Source: Clostridia bacterium (lineage in GTDB: Bacteria; Bacillota_A; Clostridia; Oscillospirales; CAG-272). Taken from it: a stretch of 64,000 nt of DNA. Below, in pieces: positions 1-9,078 of this stretch. A model generated the notes under the pieces. That model ran no database searches. It was not told the DNA's origin and was given only the letters and a program-made list of their open reading frames with translations. Positions within the stretch are counted from its first letter, which is position 1. Each line of letters opens with the position of its first letter. The stretch covers positions 1 to 64,000 of the forward strand of contig JAFTLD010000032.1 in the NCBI GenBank assembly GCA_017452945.1. The letters run 5' to 3'. The position numbers were made by a program, and so were the translations under genes.

Positions 1-487
1 TGAACACTGCATCAGGCAGTCTGTCCATGGTCTTGATACCACCGTAAGACTTTTCAAGGTCGAAGATTTCCTTCTGCTTTGCAGCAACTTCCTTCTTGGT
101 AAGCATATCAAATGTGCCGTCTTCCTGCATCTTGGTCAGGCTGTTCAGACGGTTAATGGAGCTCTTGATGGTCTTGAAGTTGGTCATCATACCGCCGGGC
201 CATCTTACGTTTACATAGTACATGCCGCATCTGGTAGCTTCTTCCTTGATAGCTTCAGCTGCCTGCTTCTTTGTACCAACGAAGAGCAGAGTGCCGCCGT
301 TTGCAGAGAGCTCGCGAATGAAGTCGTAAGCTTCCTCAAACTTCTTAACGGTCTTCTGCAGGTCGATGATGTAGATGCCGTTTCTTTCGGTGAAGATGTA
401 TTCCTGCATTTTGGGGTTCCATCTTCTGGTGTGGTGTCCAAAGTGTACACCTGCTTCCAAGAGCTGCTTGATTGTGATGATAGACAT
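1..487 (-). CDS. rpsB: 30S ribosomal protein S2 (N-terminal part, runs off the left edge)
   Basis: Structural protein of the small ribosomal subunit, bound late in 30S assembly. The visible 162 codons begin [20 protein letters not shown], the classic S2 start, followed by the RRWNPKM and GTKKQA segments found in all bacterial S2 proteins. The ATG at 487 is preceded by a strong GGAGG ribosome binding site five or six bases upstream. The C-terminal third or so lies outside the window. In Firmicutes rpsB is normally followed by tsf, which would lie further left. It has its own promoter at 641-669, so it is separate from the long operon that ends at 703. Confidence 0.97.
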   Translation of the reverse strand, partial: MSIITIKQLLEAGVHFGHHTRRWNPKMQEYIFTERNGIYIIDLQKTVKKFEEAYDFIRELSANGGTLLFVGTKKQAAEAIKEEATRCGMYYVNVRWPGGMMTNFKTIKSSINRLNSLTKMQEDGTFDMLTKKEVAAKQKEIFDLEKSYGGIKTMDRLPDAVF

Positions 488-640
488 TTTTTGTCCTCCT
501 TCGGTTTTTCCACCACAGAGTCGTTCGGTACGCATCAATTTTCGGGGCTTTTATTGCCATCGAAAACACCGGTAGTACCCTGCCTTCCCTGTGTGTGTAT
601 TTTATATTTATTATGCCGATTTCCCGGCACAACGGCCAAT
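488..640 (-). promoter_or_regulatory. rpsB 5' leader, possibly structured
   Basis: Between the -10 box and the rpsB start there are about 145 transcribed bases with no good ORF. The leader contains a GGTAC (near 568) that could pair with a GTACC (near 530), bringing the GGAGG site close to a hairpin. S2 synthesis is autoregulated through leader RNA in several bacteria, so a control element is plausible, but I cannot assign it to a described leader family from sequence alone. Confidence 0.3.
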
Positions 641-669
641 ATTATAACATAACAATTGGTGTTTAGCAA
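641..669 (-). promoter_or_regulatory. Housekeeping promoter of rpsB
   Basis: On the minus strand TTGCTA (664-669), a 17-base spacer and a perfect TATAAT (641-646). Transcription would start near 634 and give a leader of about 145 nt before rpsB. Confidence 0.8.
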
Positions 670-702
670 TAGCTTGATCAGGAGTTTACAAAATATTTAC
701 AA

Positions 703-1002
703 TTATTTCCCGAACATGTGGCGTTTCAGTTTCCTTTTGGGTACTGTACAGGACGATTGCTCGTCGGCACTTAATCTTACCAGCACTGCATCTTCTCCAA
801 TGCATTCGATCTTGCACCACGGTATGATCATCTCAGTCGCTTTTCCCAGTCCCCAAATGCCTCCCTGCCCCGGTATAACAATAGACTTGACACAGCAATC
901 TTTGATGTCAATTTCAACATCGCAAATGCTGCCCAGATTCTCACCTGTACAAAGATTGATCACATCTTTTTCTGCAATCTCCAAAAAGCTGTACGTATTC
1001 AT
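703..1002 (-). CDS. YlmC/YmxH family PRC-barrel protein
   Basis: Small (99 aa) soluble protein of the YlmC/YmxH family, a single PRC-barrel-like beta domain found in spore-forming Firmicutes and often annotated as sporulation-related. Visible family features are the N-terminal LxxKDVIN-like stretch, the GxxLGxIxDVEID segment and the central I-PGQGGIWGLG loop followed by IPWxxIxxIGxDxxLV. The ATG at 1002 has an AAGGAGG site. It is the last gene of the minus-strand run that begins with ruvC and lies 49 bases after the P-type ATPase homologue. Its biochemical role is unknown. Confidence 0.85.
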   Translation of the reverse strand: MNTYSFLEIAEKDVINLCTGENLGSICDVEIDIKDCCVKSIVIPGQGGIWGLGKATEMIIPWCKIECIGEDAVLVRLSADEQSSCTVPKRKLKRHMFGK

Positions 1003-1051
1003 ACTGATCCCTCCTTTTCACATAAGTATATGTAGAAAAGATCAGCAATAT

Positions 1052-3796
1052 TTATTTGTGTAGATTCAAACCGCGAGCAGTCAATATTCTATATAAAAAG
1101 TAATATACAAGCGCTGCAATGGGAGTAAGCAGTAATGAGATTGGGACAATCTCATTTCCTCCGGTCAGCGCATTGAGTCCGGGGATGAAGACACAAGCAA
1201 TAAGCAAAAGTAAATATGAGATTAAGGCCCCAAGCATTATCGGTGAAAATTTGATTTTTCTTTTAACAGCCGTATATTCATGCAATGTTACCGCAAATAC
1301 GGTTCCTTGGAGCAGATACGTAGCGACAAAGCAAAGCCCTTCGCATTGTGTGCCACTGATGACATCAAACACTTGCAATAACGCAATACACAGCCACAAC
1401 ACTACTGCACTGACACACGCACTTGCAATATTGGCGGTGTTATAAGCGATCGTTTTTTCCAATCTTCGCATGATAGGATATGCGTGCGAAGCAGACAGAG
1501 AGTTTGGTGTTGCAAAGGCAAACAGTATAACGGCTGCAGCATCCAATACAAGTCCCAAAAGCAGCAAAGAAACCGCAGAGAGCGTATATGTACCAAACAA
1601 CGCAGGGAGTACGACTAAAACTACCCGGAAAAACTGTACGGTGACCAGATAGGTCATCATGTTTGCCAGGTTATGATTGATTGCAAAAGCAGATCTTATA
1701 CCTGTCAAAATGCCGTGTAGTCCTCCACCTTGATCCCCTGCACGTCTTAATACGATATCCGAAGAACGTCGTGTATTCTGTGAAGCGCGAGAGCTGAAAG
1801 GTCGGCCGTCCAAGGGCATTTTATCATAAAGAGATTCCGCAACCTTAGCAGATCGGTATTCAATTGCATCACATGTAATGCGCAGGTCAGCTTTTTCATG
1901 TATCGCTTGTGAGGCATTGTTTACACAATAGGTGGCAACACGGTTCCCTCTATTGCGCAAACGGTCAACCAGATCGGTGATTTGTTCATTTGAAAATCCA
2001 AGATATGCGCGATAACTTCCATACGCTACATGCAGTGACAAGCCTTCCTGCTCTGCTCGTTCAGCAGTCAGTACATCATTCGATTCATCACGCACAAGCT
2101 CGCAATCGGTCAATATTTTCATGGATTCAGCGGTGTTGGGCATAAAAGCAGAAATACGAACACCGCTATTAATCAATTCGTCACAACAATTCTGAAACCC
2201 GAATCCGGGTCTGCTTGCAAAGGCAAGCACTCCCATAAGCGTAACGTTTTGATTCTTTCTGTTGGCAACAAGCAGAATACGATAACCGGACTCACGGTAT
2301 ATGCGGCACAAGGTTCGCAGGGCGATATGCTCACTGTCATCAAAGACCTTTTTGTGATCGCCGCATTCTATATGTGTACAGTGGTGCAATATGTCATCAT
2401 CACATGTCAAAAGCACTTGATATTCACTTTGTTTTTGCTGAACATTGACTTCACATAAGCTTGAACTATACGTTATGTGTGAGCTGACTCTTGTCAGATC
2501 AATAGCGGCCTTATCAATACCTACGTACTTGATCAACGCATCAATGGGTGCACTGAAGCATGCATCAAACATATCTTGTCCGGATGTATCAAGACTTCGG
2601 GGGGCTGATCGATAGAGATACAGATCGCTTGCCAATCTGTAAACGTCACCGTTCAGCAATTCTTGCTTATCATAGATGCTTCCTCCGGTGTAAACCGACT
2701 CAATATGATATTTCCCATCACTGATAGCCGCACCATCTAACAGCAACAGATCGGTCATTTCACAAAGGCTGTCCGATGCTTTGCTGTTCTTTACAATCGC
2801 CACAGCCGCATTTTCCTTTTGTGTTGCTGCCCAATCAATTCCTGTGGCGCGGACGATTCCGCTCATTGCCACAATATGCTCTGCAATCACCGTGCAACAA
2901 AGTGAAAGAGCTGTTAAAAAGCATTCGGCAAAGCTTAAGGATTGACGCATTGTGACTGTCATAATAATTGTCAGCGGTACGAGCAACACAACCTGAAACG
3001 TAGAAAAACGCATAAAATAGCGACGTATAAAAGCGATACTGTCGGGTTCCAAGTCGCGTTCTGTGCCCGGAACGGTACCATTGACGGCACCCACATAGGT
3101 ATGCCGTCCCGTTTCCACAGCAATGCCCCTTGCAAATCCCTCTTCGATCACTGAGCCTGCATAAACAATATTGTCACAATTCGGATTGTGGACATCCTCA
3201 TCAGGCATATACACACGGTCACCGCACTTATTGGTCATAACACAAGTGTACGGATTTTTATGATCTGTTGAAAACACGTATTGCTTAACACGCACGCAAT
3301 AGCCCTTGTCCAATCTGATGTCAGAAGGACAAATATCTCCGCAGTTGAGTACGACTACGTCACCGGGGACGATATTACGGGCATCTGTAGTATATAGCTT
3401 TCCACCGCGAATGACCTTGACCATAGGATTAGAATACAGTTGTAGTGTATTCCAAACGTTGGCGGCCTTTGCACCGGCAAAAGCACAACATACAATATGG
3501 CACAGTATAATTGCCACTGTCGCTGCTCCCAGTGCGTGATATTCAAAGAAAAATGAGATAATAGCTACCGTCAGTGTCAGTAGCATGATAGGATCCAACA
3601 GCATTTTGCTGATGAATCGGTAAAATGGATGATCGGAAGGAAGAAAGAGAGGTTTGACTGCATCTGGTTGCCGAATCCGCAGTTTTTTGGAACGATTCGC
3701 AGCCTGTTTACGAGAAAGTCCCTTAACCGGATCTGTTTCAAGTCTTGTAGCTATCTGTTCAGTATCCAGGGTATGCCAGAATTTCCCTGTTGACAT
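1052..3796 (-). CDS. P-type ATPase homologue with all catalytic motifs lost (pseudo-ATPase)
   Basis: Intact 914-codon ORF with the overall plan of a Ca2+-type cation P-ATPase: N-terminal cation-ATPase domain (about 8-60), TM1-2 (about 62-110), actuator domain with VPGDVVVLNCGD (about 143-153), TM3-4 (about 266-315), P/N domains (about 320-690) and C-terminal helices (about 700-905). Every active-site motif is changed: TGES is STDH (176-179), TM4 PEGL is AEHI-like (304-307), the DKTGT phosphorylation site reads DGAAIS with Asp354 kept but Lys and Thr gone, KGAPE is TCDDD, TGD is MPN and GDGVND is CVNNAS. It therefore should not form the phosphoenzyme or pump ions in the usual way. No frameshift or stop is seen, so it is probably a functional pseudoenzyme rather than a pseudogene. 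ATG at 3796 is preferred over an in-frame GTG six bases earlier. It follows the Clp ATPase by 40 bases in the same operon. Confidence 0.85.
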   Translation of the reverse strand: MSTGKFWHTLDTEQIATRLETDPVKGLSRKQAANRSKKLRIRQPDAVKPLFLPSDHPFYRFISKMLLDPIMLLTLTVAIISFFFEYHALGAATVAIILCHIVCCAFAGAKAANVWNTLQLYSNPMVKVIRGGKLYTTDARNIVPGDVVVLNCGDICPSDIRLDKGYCVRVKQYVFSTDHKNPYTCVMTNKCGDRVYMPDEDVHNPNCDNIVYAGSVIEEGFARGIAVETGRHTYVGAVNGTVPGTERDLEPDSIAFIRRYFMRFSTFQVVLLVPLTIIMTVTMRQSLSFAECFLTALSLCCTVIAEHIVAMSGIVRATGIDWAATQKENAAVAIVKNSKASDSLCEMTDLLLLDGAAISDGKYHIESVYTGGSIYDKQELLNGDVYRLASDLYLYRSAPRSLDTSGQDMFDACFSAPIDALIKYVGIDKAAIDLTRVSSHITYSSSLCEVNVQQKQSEYQVLLTCDDDILHHCTHIECGDHKKVFDDSEHIALRTLCRIYRESGYRILLVANRKNQNVTLMGVLAFASRPGFGFQNCCDELINSGVRISAFMPNTAESMKILTDCELVRDESNDVLTAERAEQEGLSLHVAYGSYRAYLGFSNEQITDLVDRLRNRGNRVATYCVNNASQAIHEKADLRITCDAIEYRSAKVAESLYDKMPLDGRPFSSRASQNTRRSSDIVLRRAGDQGGGLHGILTGIRSAFAINHNLANMMTYLVTVQFFRVVLVVLPALFGTYTLSAVSLLLLGLVLDAAAVILFAFATPNSLSASHAYPIMRRLEKTIAYNTANIASACVSAVVLWLCIALLQVFDVISGTQCEGLCFVATYLLQGTVFAVTLHEYTAVKRKIKFSPIMLGALISYLLLLIACVFIPGLNALTGGNEIVPISLLLTPIAALVYYFLYRILTARGLNLHK

Positions 3797-3836
3797 ATTC
3801 ACTTTCCCTTCCTTTCTTCCATATTTTGTGAATCAG

Positions 3837-6161
3837 TTATTGGCAGTCTACGCAGATCTTGCCGTCCTGCACGGACACTGTGGCTTTTGTATAGTGATTC
3901 TGATAATCGGAGACGATGACCTCTGCCAACGCATCTTCAACGTGCTTTTGGATATAGCGACGCATGTTACGCGCACCGTATTTTTGTGAAAAGGATTCCT
4001 TGGCAATCAGTTCAGCAGCCGGTTTGGTCCATTTGAGAGCAAACCCGCGCTCATTCAGAACAGCTGCAAGCTGACCAAGCATAATATCTGCAATTCTGAC
4101 AAAATCTGCTTCATCCAGATGTCTGAACGTAATAACCTCGTCTACGCGGTTGATGAACTCGGGACGCAAAAATTCGGCCAGAGCTTTTTCGGTATTTGTC
4201 TGTGCACCGCTTTGCGCGTCAGCTGAAAAGCCCATGATCGAAGAAGAGCGGTTGGAGCCTGCGTTTGTAGTCATTACGATAACGGTATTTTCAAAGTTGA
4301 CAGTCTTTCCGTGTGCATCTGTGATTCTGCCGTCGTCCAAGATCTGCAGCAAAATATTGAGCACGTCGGGGTGTGCCTTTTCGATCTCATCGAACAGCAC
4401 GACGGAATACGGTCTGCGACGGATTTTTTCGGTCAGCTGTCCCGCATCGTCGTATCCGACGTAGCCGGGAGGCGAGCCGATAATGCGAGATACCGAGTGC
4501 TTTTCCATAAATTCGGACATGTCCAGACGGATGAGTGTTTCGGGCGATTGGAACAGATCCTCGGCAAGCGTTTTAACCAGCTCAGTTTTACCTACGCCGG
4601 TGGGTCCTGCAAAGATAAAAGACACGGGCTTGCGCTTATAAGAAATGCCCGCGCGGTTGCGCTTGATCGCACGTGCGACTGCCTCGACAGCGTGATCCTG
4701 ACCGATGATCTTTTGCAAAAGTCTTGCTTTAAGGCTATCAATGCGCTCATATTCGTTTCTCTTGATGGTTGTCGCGGGGATGCCCGTCCAAACCTCAATA
4801 ACCTCGGCCAACTGATCGGGTGTCAGCACGATCTTTTTGCAGTCTTCTTCCAATACAACAAGCTTTTCAGCAAGCTGCATTTCATTGGCCTTGATCTTTG
4901 CGATTTTTTCATAGCGCAACTGTTCGTTCTTTTCCTGATCGGTGGGAGCATTCTCAAGCTCTTCACGTTCTTGCTTAAGAACAAGCAACTTATCACGGAT
5001 CTCGTGAGATTCGTTGAGCGGTGCGCTTGACAATGAAAGTGCGCTTGCAGCCTCGTCAAGCAAGTCGATCGCCTTATCGGGCAGATAACGGTCTGTGATA
5101 TATCTCTCCGAGAAGACAACGGCTCTTCTGAGCACGTCCTCGGGGATGGTAATATTATGGAATTCCTCGTAATAATGCTTGATACCGCGCAGCATCTCCA
5201 CGGATTCCTCAACCGAAGGTTCGTTGACGGTCACAGGCTGGAATCTGCGTTCCAGGGCTGTATCCTTTTCAATGTGCTTGCGATATTCGGTCAAGGTGGT
5301 TGCACCGATGATCTGCACCTCGCCGCGGGAAAGTGCGGGCTTTAAGATATTGGCAGCATTGATGCTACCTTCACCACCGCCTGCTCCAACGATGTTATGC
5401 ACCTCATCAATGACGAGTATTACATTGCCTGCTTGCTTGACCTCGGTCAAAAGTCCGAGAATTCTTTGCTCAAACTGTCCGCGGAACTGTGTGCCTGCTA
5501 CAAGAGCTGTCAGATCCACCTGATAGAGCTCCTTATTTTTTAGCTTATAAGGCACCTCGCCACTTGCAATACGCAGAGCAAGTGCTTCTGCGATGGCAGT
5601 CTTACCGACACCGGGTTCACCGATCAGGCAAGGATTGTTCTTTTGTCTGCGGCAAAGTATCTGGATCACGCGTGCAAGCTCGGTATGTCTGCCCACGATA
5701 CGGTCAAGTCTGCCCTGCCTTGCGTGTCCCGTCAGATGACGGCAGTAGGTGTTCAGAAATTTATAGTTAGGAGCCTCGTCCTTTTTGCCTTCCTTTTTGG
5801 ACTTTTTCTCTTTCTTTTTGGGCTGCTCTGCAGGAACGATACCGGAAGCATCCGTATTTTCACCGTCCTCACCAAACAGCTTGGGGAGATCTATGGCAGG
5901 TGCGCCGCCATCCTCATTGTCGTCCATTTCGGAAGGAAGCTGGCTGTTCTGGAACATGTTATTGAGTTCATCTTCCATATTCTCCAGTTGATCTGCGGAA
6001 AGGCCCAGCTGTCCGGAAAGATCTCCCAGCATATTTTCCATGGGAATCCCCATTTCCTTAGCGCACTTGATGCAAAGGCCCTTGCTGACCTTTTTTTCAT
6101 TTTCATATTTGGTGACAAAGATCACCGCCACGCGCTTGTGGCAATTCGAACACATGACCAT
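3837..6161 (-). CDS. Clp protease ATPase subunit, ClpE-like with N-terminal zinc finger
   Basis: AAA+ unfoldase of the Clp/Hsp100 family (774 aa), expected to feed substrates to ClpP. Residues 4-35 form a treble-clef-like zinc finger (CSNC ... CIKC) in place of the usual Clp N domain, as in ClpE. The first AAA+ module carries GEPGVGKTA and a VIDEVHN Walker B; a short coiled, charged middle segment (about 395-445) follows; the second module carries GPTGVGKTE, the sensor/arginine-finger regions and the MGF tripeptide in the position of the ClpP-docking IGF/L loop. The C-terminal D2 small domain is complete. It is preceded by a DUF5711 gene (33 bases) and followed by the pseudo-P-ATPase. A MecA-type adaptor gene lies at 41487, a possible functional partner. 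An in-frame ATG two codons later is an alternative start. Confidence 0.93.
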   Translation of the reverse strand: MVMCSNCHKRVAVIFVTKYENEKKVSKGLCIKCAKEMGIPMENMLGDLSGQLGLSADQLENMEDELNNMFQNSQLPSEMDDNEDGGAPAIDLPKLFGEDGENTDASGIVPAEQPKKKEKKSKKEGKKDEAPNYKFLNTYCRHLTGHARQGRLDRIVGRHTELARVIQILCRRQKNNPCLIGEPGVGKTAIAEALALRIASGEVPYKLKNKELYQVDLTALVAGTQFRGQFEQRILGLLTEVKQAGNVILVIDEVHNIVGAGGGEGSINAANILKPALSRGEVQIIGATTLTEYRKHIEKDTALERRFQPVTVNEPSVEESVEMLRGIKHYYEEFHNITIPEDVLRRAVVFSERYITDRYLPDKAIDLLDEAASALSLSSAPLNESHEIRDKLLVLKQEREELENAPTDQEKNEQLRYEKIAKIKANEMQLAEKLVVLEEDCKKIVLTPDQLAEVIEVWTGIPATTIKRNEYERIDSLKARLLQKIIGQDHAVEAVARAIKRNRAGISYKRKPVSFIFAGPTGVGKTELVKTLAEDLFQSPETLIRLDMSEFMEKHSVSRIIGSPPGYVGYDDAGQLTEKIRRRPYSVVLFDEIEKAHPDVLNILLQILDDGRITDAHGKTVNFENTVIVMTTNAGSNRSSSIMGFSADAQSGAQTNTEKALAEFLRPEFINRVDEVITFRHLDEADFVRIADIMLGQLAAVLNERGFALKWTKPAAELIAKESFSQKYGARNMRRYIQKHVEDALAEVIVSDYQNHYTKATVSVQDGKICVDCQ

Positions 6162-6194
6162 TTATTCAAATAACCTCCTTAGGTCGGTATATAT

Positions 6195-7433
6195 TCAATC
6201 TTCAAAATTATAATAAACAGCGCTTTGTCCACCGCACAACAACACTTCATCATTCTCGCATATGAGCAAAGTTTTGCCATCGGTATGACATTCCGTCAGG
6301 GTAAATTGCATGTCGGCAGGTGTGATGCGTACGATGCCCTTTGCAGTCAGCAAGAACAGGTAATCTTCAGATAAAGATACCTGGCTGATGCCTGCATTAA
6401 AGGTCTGGTCCATTATCATGATGCCATTTTCGTCTGTTACGATCATACGATAGGTATCAGTAACTGCATTTACAGAAAAGACCATTGCAACATAGTTTTG
6501 ATTTGCATCCGCATAGGAAAGCTGCATATCCGAATACTTGATCGGACAGATGACAGTGCCGTCATCAACGGATACAATATACGCAGCGTCATCTCCAATC
6601 AAAAGCAGTCTGTGCTGATCAATGAACTCAATACTGTAAGGAAACAACCCTTCAAATTTCATTTCTGCGCTTGTTTCCGATTGTCCCGGTACGGCAATGA
6701 CCAATGTTGTCAAAAATGCACCATCCTTCATACCTGCTGTAGCAAACGCAATTCGGTTGCCTGCTTCATTGACATTCACACAAGTGACCTTTTCCGTGCG
6801 GTTATATCGGTTGATGAGTTCAAACCTGTCATTATACAAGCACACAACGCCTTCGTGATTATAAGACTCCGTTACCACAGCATAATATCCCGAGTCGGAC
6901 ATCGCTCCTGCAAATACAGGATAATCGTACTCTTCATGACGGACGCACACAAAGGAATTGTACACAGAATATCTCTTCTCTCCAATATCGTACATCAAAA
7001 GGTATTTGCCGGATCCTTTCAAGACAGGCTCGATATAATCGGGAGAAGTGTTCAGGGTCTCTCTACCCGTGGCCGTAAATAACTGTAACCCGGAATCTCC
7101 TGCCACTGCCAAACCTTTGCGGTACAACGTAAAGGTTTGATTACGCACAGAAGTTTCGTAATTGATCACATTGCCGGATCCTGCGAGCATATCGGATGCT
7201 GCGTTGATATCTTTTGCAAGATAGTAAAAATTCTCATAAGTGAATAATTCAAGATTGCATAGCATTGCTACACAGACAAAAACCAAAAGAGCTGCCAAGA
7301 AAATCAAAAACAGTGAATGATAAACGTTGGAAACACTGTCATAATAAGCGTTGCGTGGTGTCTGCAGCTTGACCTGCTCCCCACCGTTATGCAAATTCTG
7401 CACTCCCTTGCGAACAATATTCCATTTTTTCAT
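6195..7433 (-). CDS. DUF5711 family membrane-anchored protein, beta-propeller-like
   Basis: A 412-residue protein with a cytosolic N-terminus of about 37 residues, one strong transmembrane helix (about 40-62) and a large extracytoplasmic region made of repeated beta-strand blocks such as AMSDSGYYAVVTES and NEAGNRIAFATAG. This is the pattern of WD40/PQQ-like propellers and matches the DUF5711 family of Clostridia. No enzyme motif is seen. Its ATG overlaps the truA stop (ATGA), so translation is probably coupled. Function unknown; a surface or division-related scaffold is only a guess. Confidence 0.75.
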   Translation of the reverse strand: MKKWNIVRKGVQNLHNGGEQVKLQTPRNAYYDSVSNVYHSLFLIFLAALLVFVCVAMLCNLELFTYENFYYLAKDINAASDMLAGSGNVINYETSVRNQTFTLYRKGLAVAGDSGLQLFTATGRETLNTSPDYIEPVLKGSGKYLLMYDIGEKRYSVYNSFVCVRHEEYDYPVFAGAMSDSGYYAVVTESYNHEGVVCLYNDRFELINRYNRTEKVTCVNVNEAGNRIAFATAGMKDGAFLTTLVIAVPGQSETSAEMKFEGLFPYSIEFIDQHRLLLIGDDAAYIVSVDDGTVICPIKYSDMQLSYADANQNYVAMVFSVNAVTDTYRMIVTDENGIMIMDQTFNAGISQVSLSEDYLFLLTAKGIVRITPADMQFTLTECHTDGKTLLICENDEVLLCGGQSAVYYNFED

Positions 7434-8212
7434 AGCGTCTCCTTTGGAATGTGTTGATATGCAACGCGGTGCAAATAAAGTCCTTGAGCGGGTGCGGTCA
7501 TTCCTGCTTTTGCTCTGTCCTTGGCATCGATCACACCGGGAATGTCATCGGGAGAGAGCCTCCCTTCCGCAACCGCGATCAGCGTTCCCGTCATGATGCG
7601 CACCATATGATACAAAAAGCCGTCTGCAGCTACGCAAAACTCAATCACATCGCCCTTTCGCTCAACACGCGCGTGACGGACTGTACGGACGGCATGTGCC
7701 ACCTGCGAGCCCTGAGCCATAAAGGATGTAAAATCATGCGTGCCGCAATAATACTGTGCTGCTTTTTGCATATTGACAAGCGCTTTTTTATCGATATTTT
7801 TCGGATAGAACCATGCGCGCCCCTGTTCAAAAGGATTACGGCACGGAGAATTGAAAATGCGGTATACGTATTCCTTGTATTCTACGTCATATCTTGGGTG
7901 AAAATCGCTGCTTACAAACATTGCCTCATAAACCGAGATATCCTCGGGCAGATGCGCATTGAGTGCAAGCGGAATGCGGTCTACAGGGATCGAGGTTACA
8001 AGGAGGTCGGTTCCGCGCTTTGCTACGGTGACGCAAAACATATTTGCATGCACACCGCTATCCGTCCTGCTGCAGCCAACGATATCACAGCGCGTACCGA
8101 ACAGCTCTGCACACGCACGCGTCAATTCGCGTTGCACGGTGGGCTGTTCGCCTTGCACCTGATAGCCGTTATATGCAGTTCCTACGTATGCCAAGCGCAA
8201 AAACAGCTTCAT
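7430..8212 (-). CDS. truA: tRNA pseudouridine(38-40) synthase TruA
   Basis: Converts U38-U40 in the anticodon arm of tRNAs to pseudouridine. The 260-residue protein has the TruA start (LAYVGTAYNGYQVQ), the catalytic motif GCSRTDSGVHA with the nucleophilic Asp, the NSPCRNPFEQGRAW region and the C-terminal DGFLYHMVRIMTGTL signature. I start at ATG 8212, which has GAGGAGG seven bases upstream; the longer in-frame extension overlaps the ecfT end and has no homology. Clustering of truA just after ecfA1-ecfA2-ecfT is the common Firmicutes arrangement. Confidence 0.96.
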   Translation of the reverse strand: MKLFLRLAYVGTAYNGYQVQGEQPTVQRELTRACAELFGTRCDIVGCSRTDSGVHANMFCVTVAKRGTDLLVTSIPVDRIPLALNAHLPEDISVYEAMFVSSDFHPRYDVEYKEYVYRIFNSPCRNPFEQGRAWFYPKNIDKKALVNMQKAAQYYCGTHDFTSFMAQGSQVAHAVRTVRHARVERKGDVIEFCVAADGFLYHMVRIMTGTLIAVAEGRLSPDDIPGVIDAKDRAKAGMTAPAQGLYLHRVAYQHIPKETL

Positions 8213-8231
8213 ACTTTCCTCCTCGACCAAT

Positions 8232-9056
8232 TTATAGTGTATAACCGATGTTCCAGTAATTGCAGGACACGATGCCCGCAAGTGCAATCACGCTGATCAC
8301 AAGCACAACAACGTCCGCTGCGTGTAAACGCATGGTCGTCATGCGTGTTCTTCCGTCCCCACCGCGATAGCAACGGCAGGTCATGGCTGTCGCCAACTCG
8401 AATGCCCTTCTGAACACCGATGCGAACAACGGGATCAGAATAGGAATGAGTGACTTGATTCTTTTGATGAGATTTCCCTCGGTAAATCCTGCACCTCTTG
8501 CTTTTTGCGCTGCCATGATCTTTTCTGCTTCTTCCATAATGGTGGGGATAAAGCGCAGCGCGATGGACATCATCATGGAGAACTCATGCACGGGCAGCTT
8601 CAGATAACGAAGCGGAGCGAGCAATCTTTCCAAGGCGTCCGTCAGCGCGATGGGTGTGGTGGTGTAAGTCAACAGCATGCACGTACCAATGATCATGCAA
8701 AGAATACGGATGGCAATAAACAATGCGCTGTAAAGTCCTTTTGTATAAATCTCAAAGATCCAGAACGAAAACAGTGGATCAGTCCCTTCTTCTTTTGTCA
8801 GGAATATATTGATCGCAACCGTGAGTATCAGTACAAAAACCACAACCTTCAGGCTGCCAAGCACCGTTTTGATCGGTACACGGCTCAGCAAGACAAGCAT
8901 AACGACCGATGCAGTCAAAAAAGCAAAGCCGAGCAGATTTTTGCACAAAAATGCTGCCACGATATACAGCATTGCAAGCACAAGCTTGATGCGCGGATCT
9001 AATTTATGCAAGGGAGACTTGACAGGATAATATTGTCCCAATGCTATATTTTTCAT
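8232..9056 (-). CDS. ecfT: Energy-coupling factor transporter transmembrane protein EcfT
   Basis: Membrane subunit of the shared ECF module for vitamin and micronutrient import; it couples the two ATPases to substrate-binding S components. The 274-residue protein opens with GQYYPVKSPLHKLDPRIKL, a typical EcfT start, has five or so hydrophobic helices and ends in the coupling-helix region with AQKARGAGF and the second AMTCRCYRGG motif, the conserved Arg-Gly signatures that contact EcfA1 and EcfA2. It lies 22 bases after ecfA2 and 19 before truA. No S component is encoded nearby, so this is a group II module serving substrates encoded elsewhere. Confidence 0.95.
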   Translation of the reverse strand: MKNIALGQYYPVKSPLHKLDPRIKLVLAMLYIVAAFLCKNLLGFAFLTASVVMLVLLSRVPIKTVLGSLKVVVFVLILTVAINIFLTKEEGTDPLFSFWIFEIYTKGLYSALFIAIRILCMIIGTCMLLTYTTTPIALTDALERLLAPLRYLKLPVHEFSMMMSIALRFIPTIMEEAEKIMAAQKARGAGFTEGNLIKRIKSLIPILIPLFASVFRRAFELATAMTCRCYRGGDGRTRMTTMRLHAADVVVLVISVIALAGIVSCNYWNIGYTL

Positions 9057-9078
9057 GAATAAAGGTTCCCTATATTAC

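Noticed and set aside
1052..3796. Reading the P-type ATPase homologue as a pseudogene
   Set aside because: The frame is complete from a good ribosome binding site to the stop, with hydrophobic segments and inter-motif regions preserved. Decay by drift would be expected to leave frameshifts or stops in 2.7 kb.
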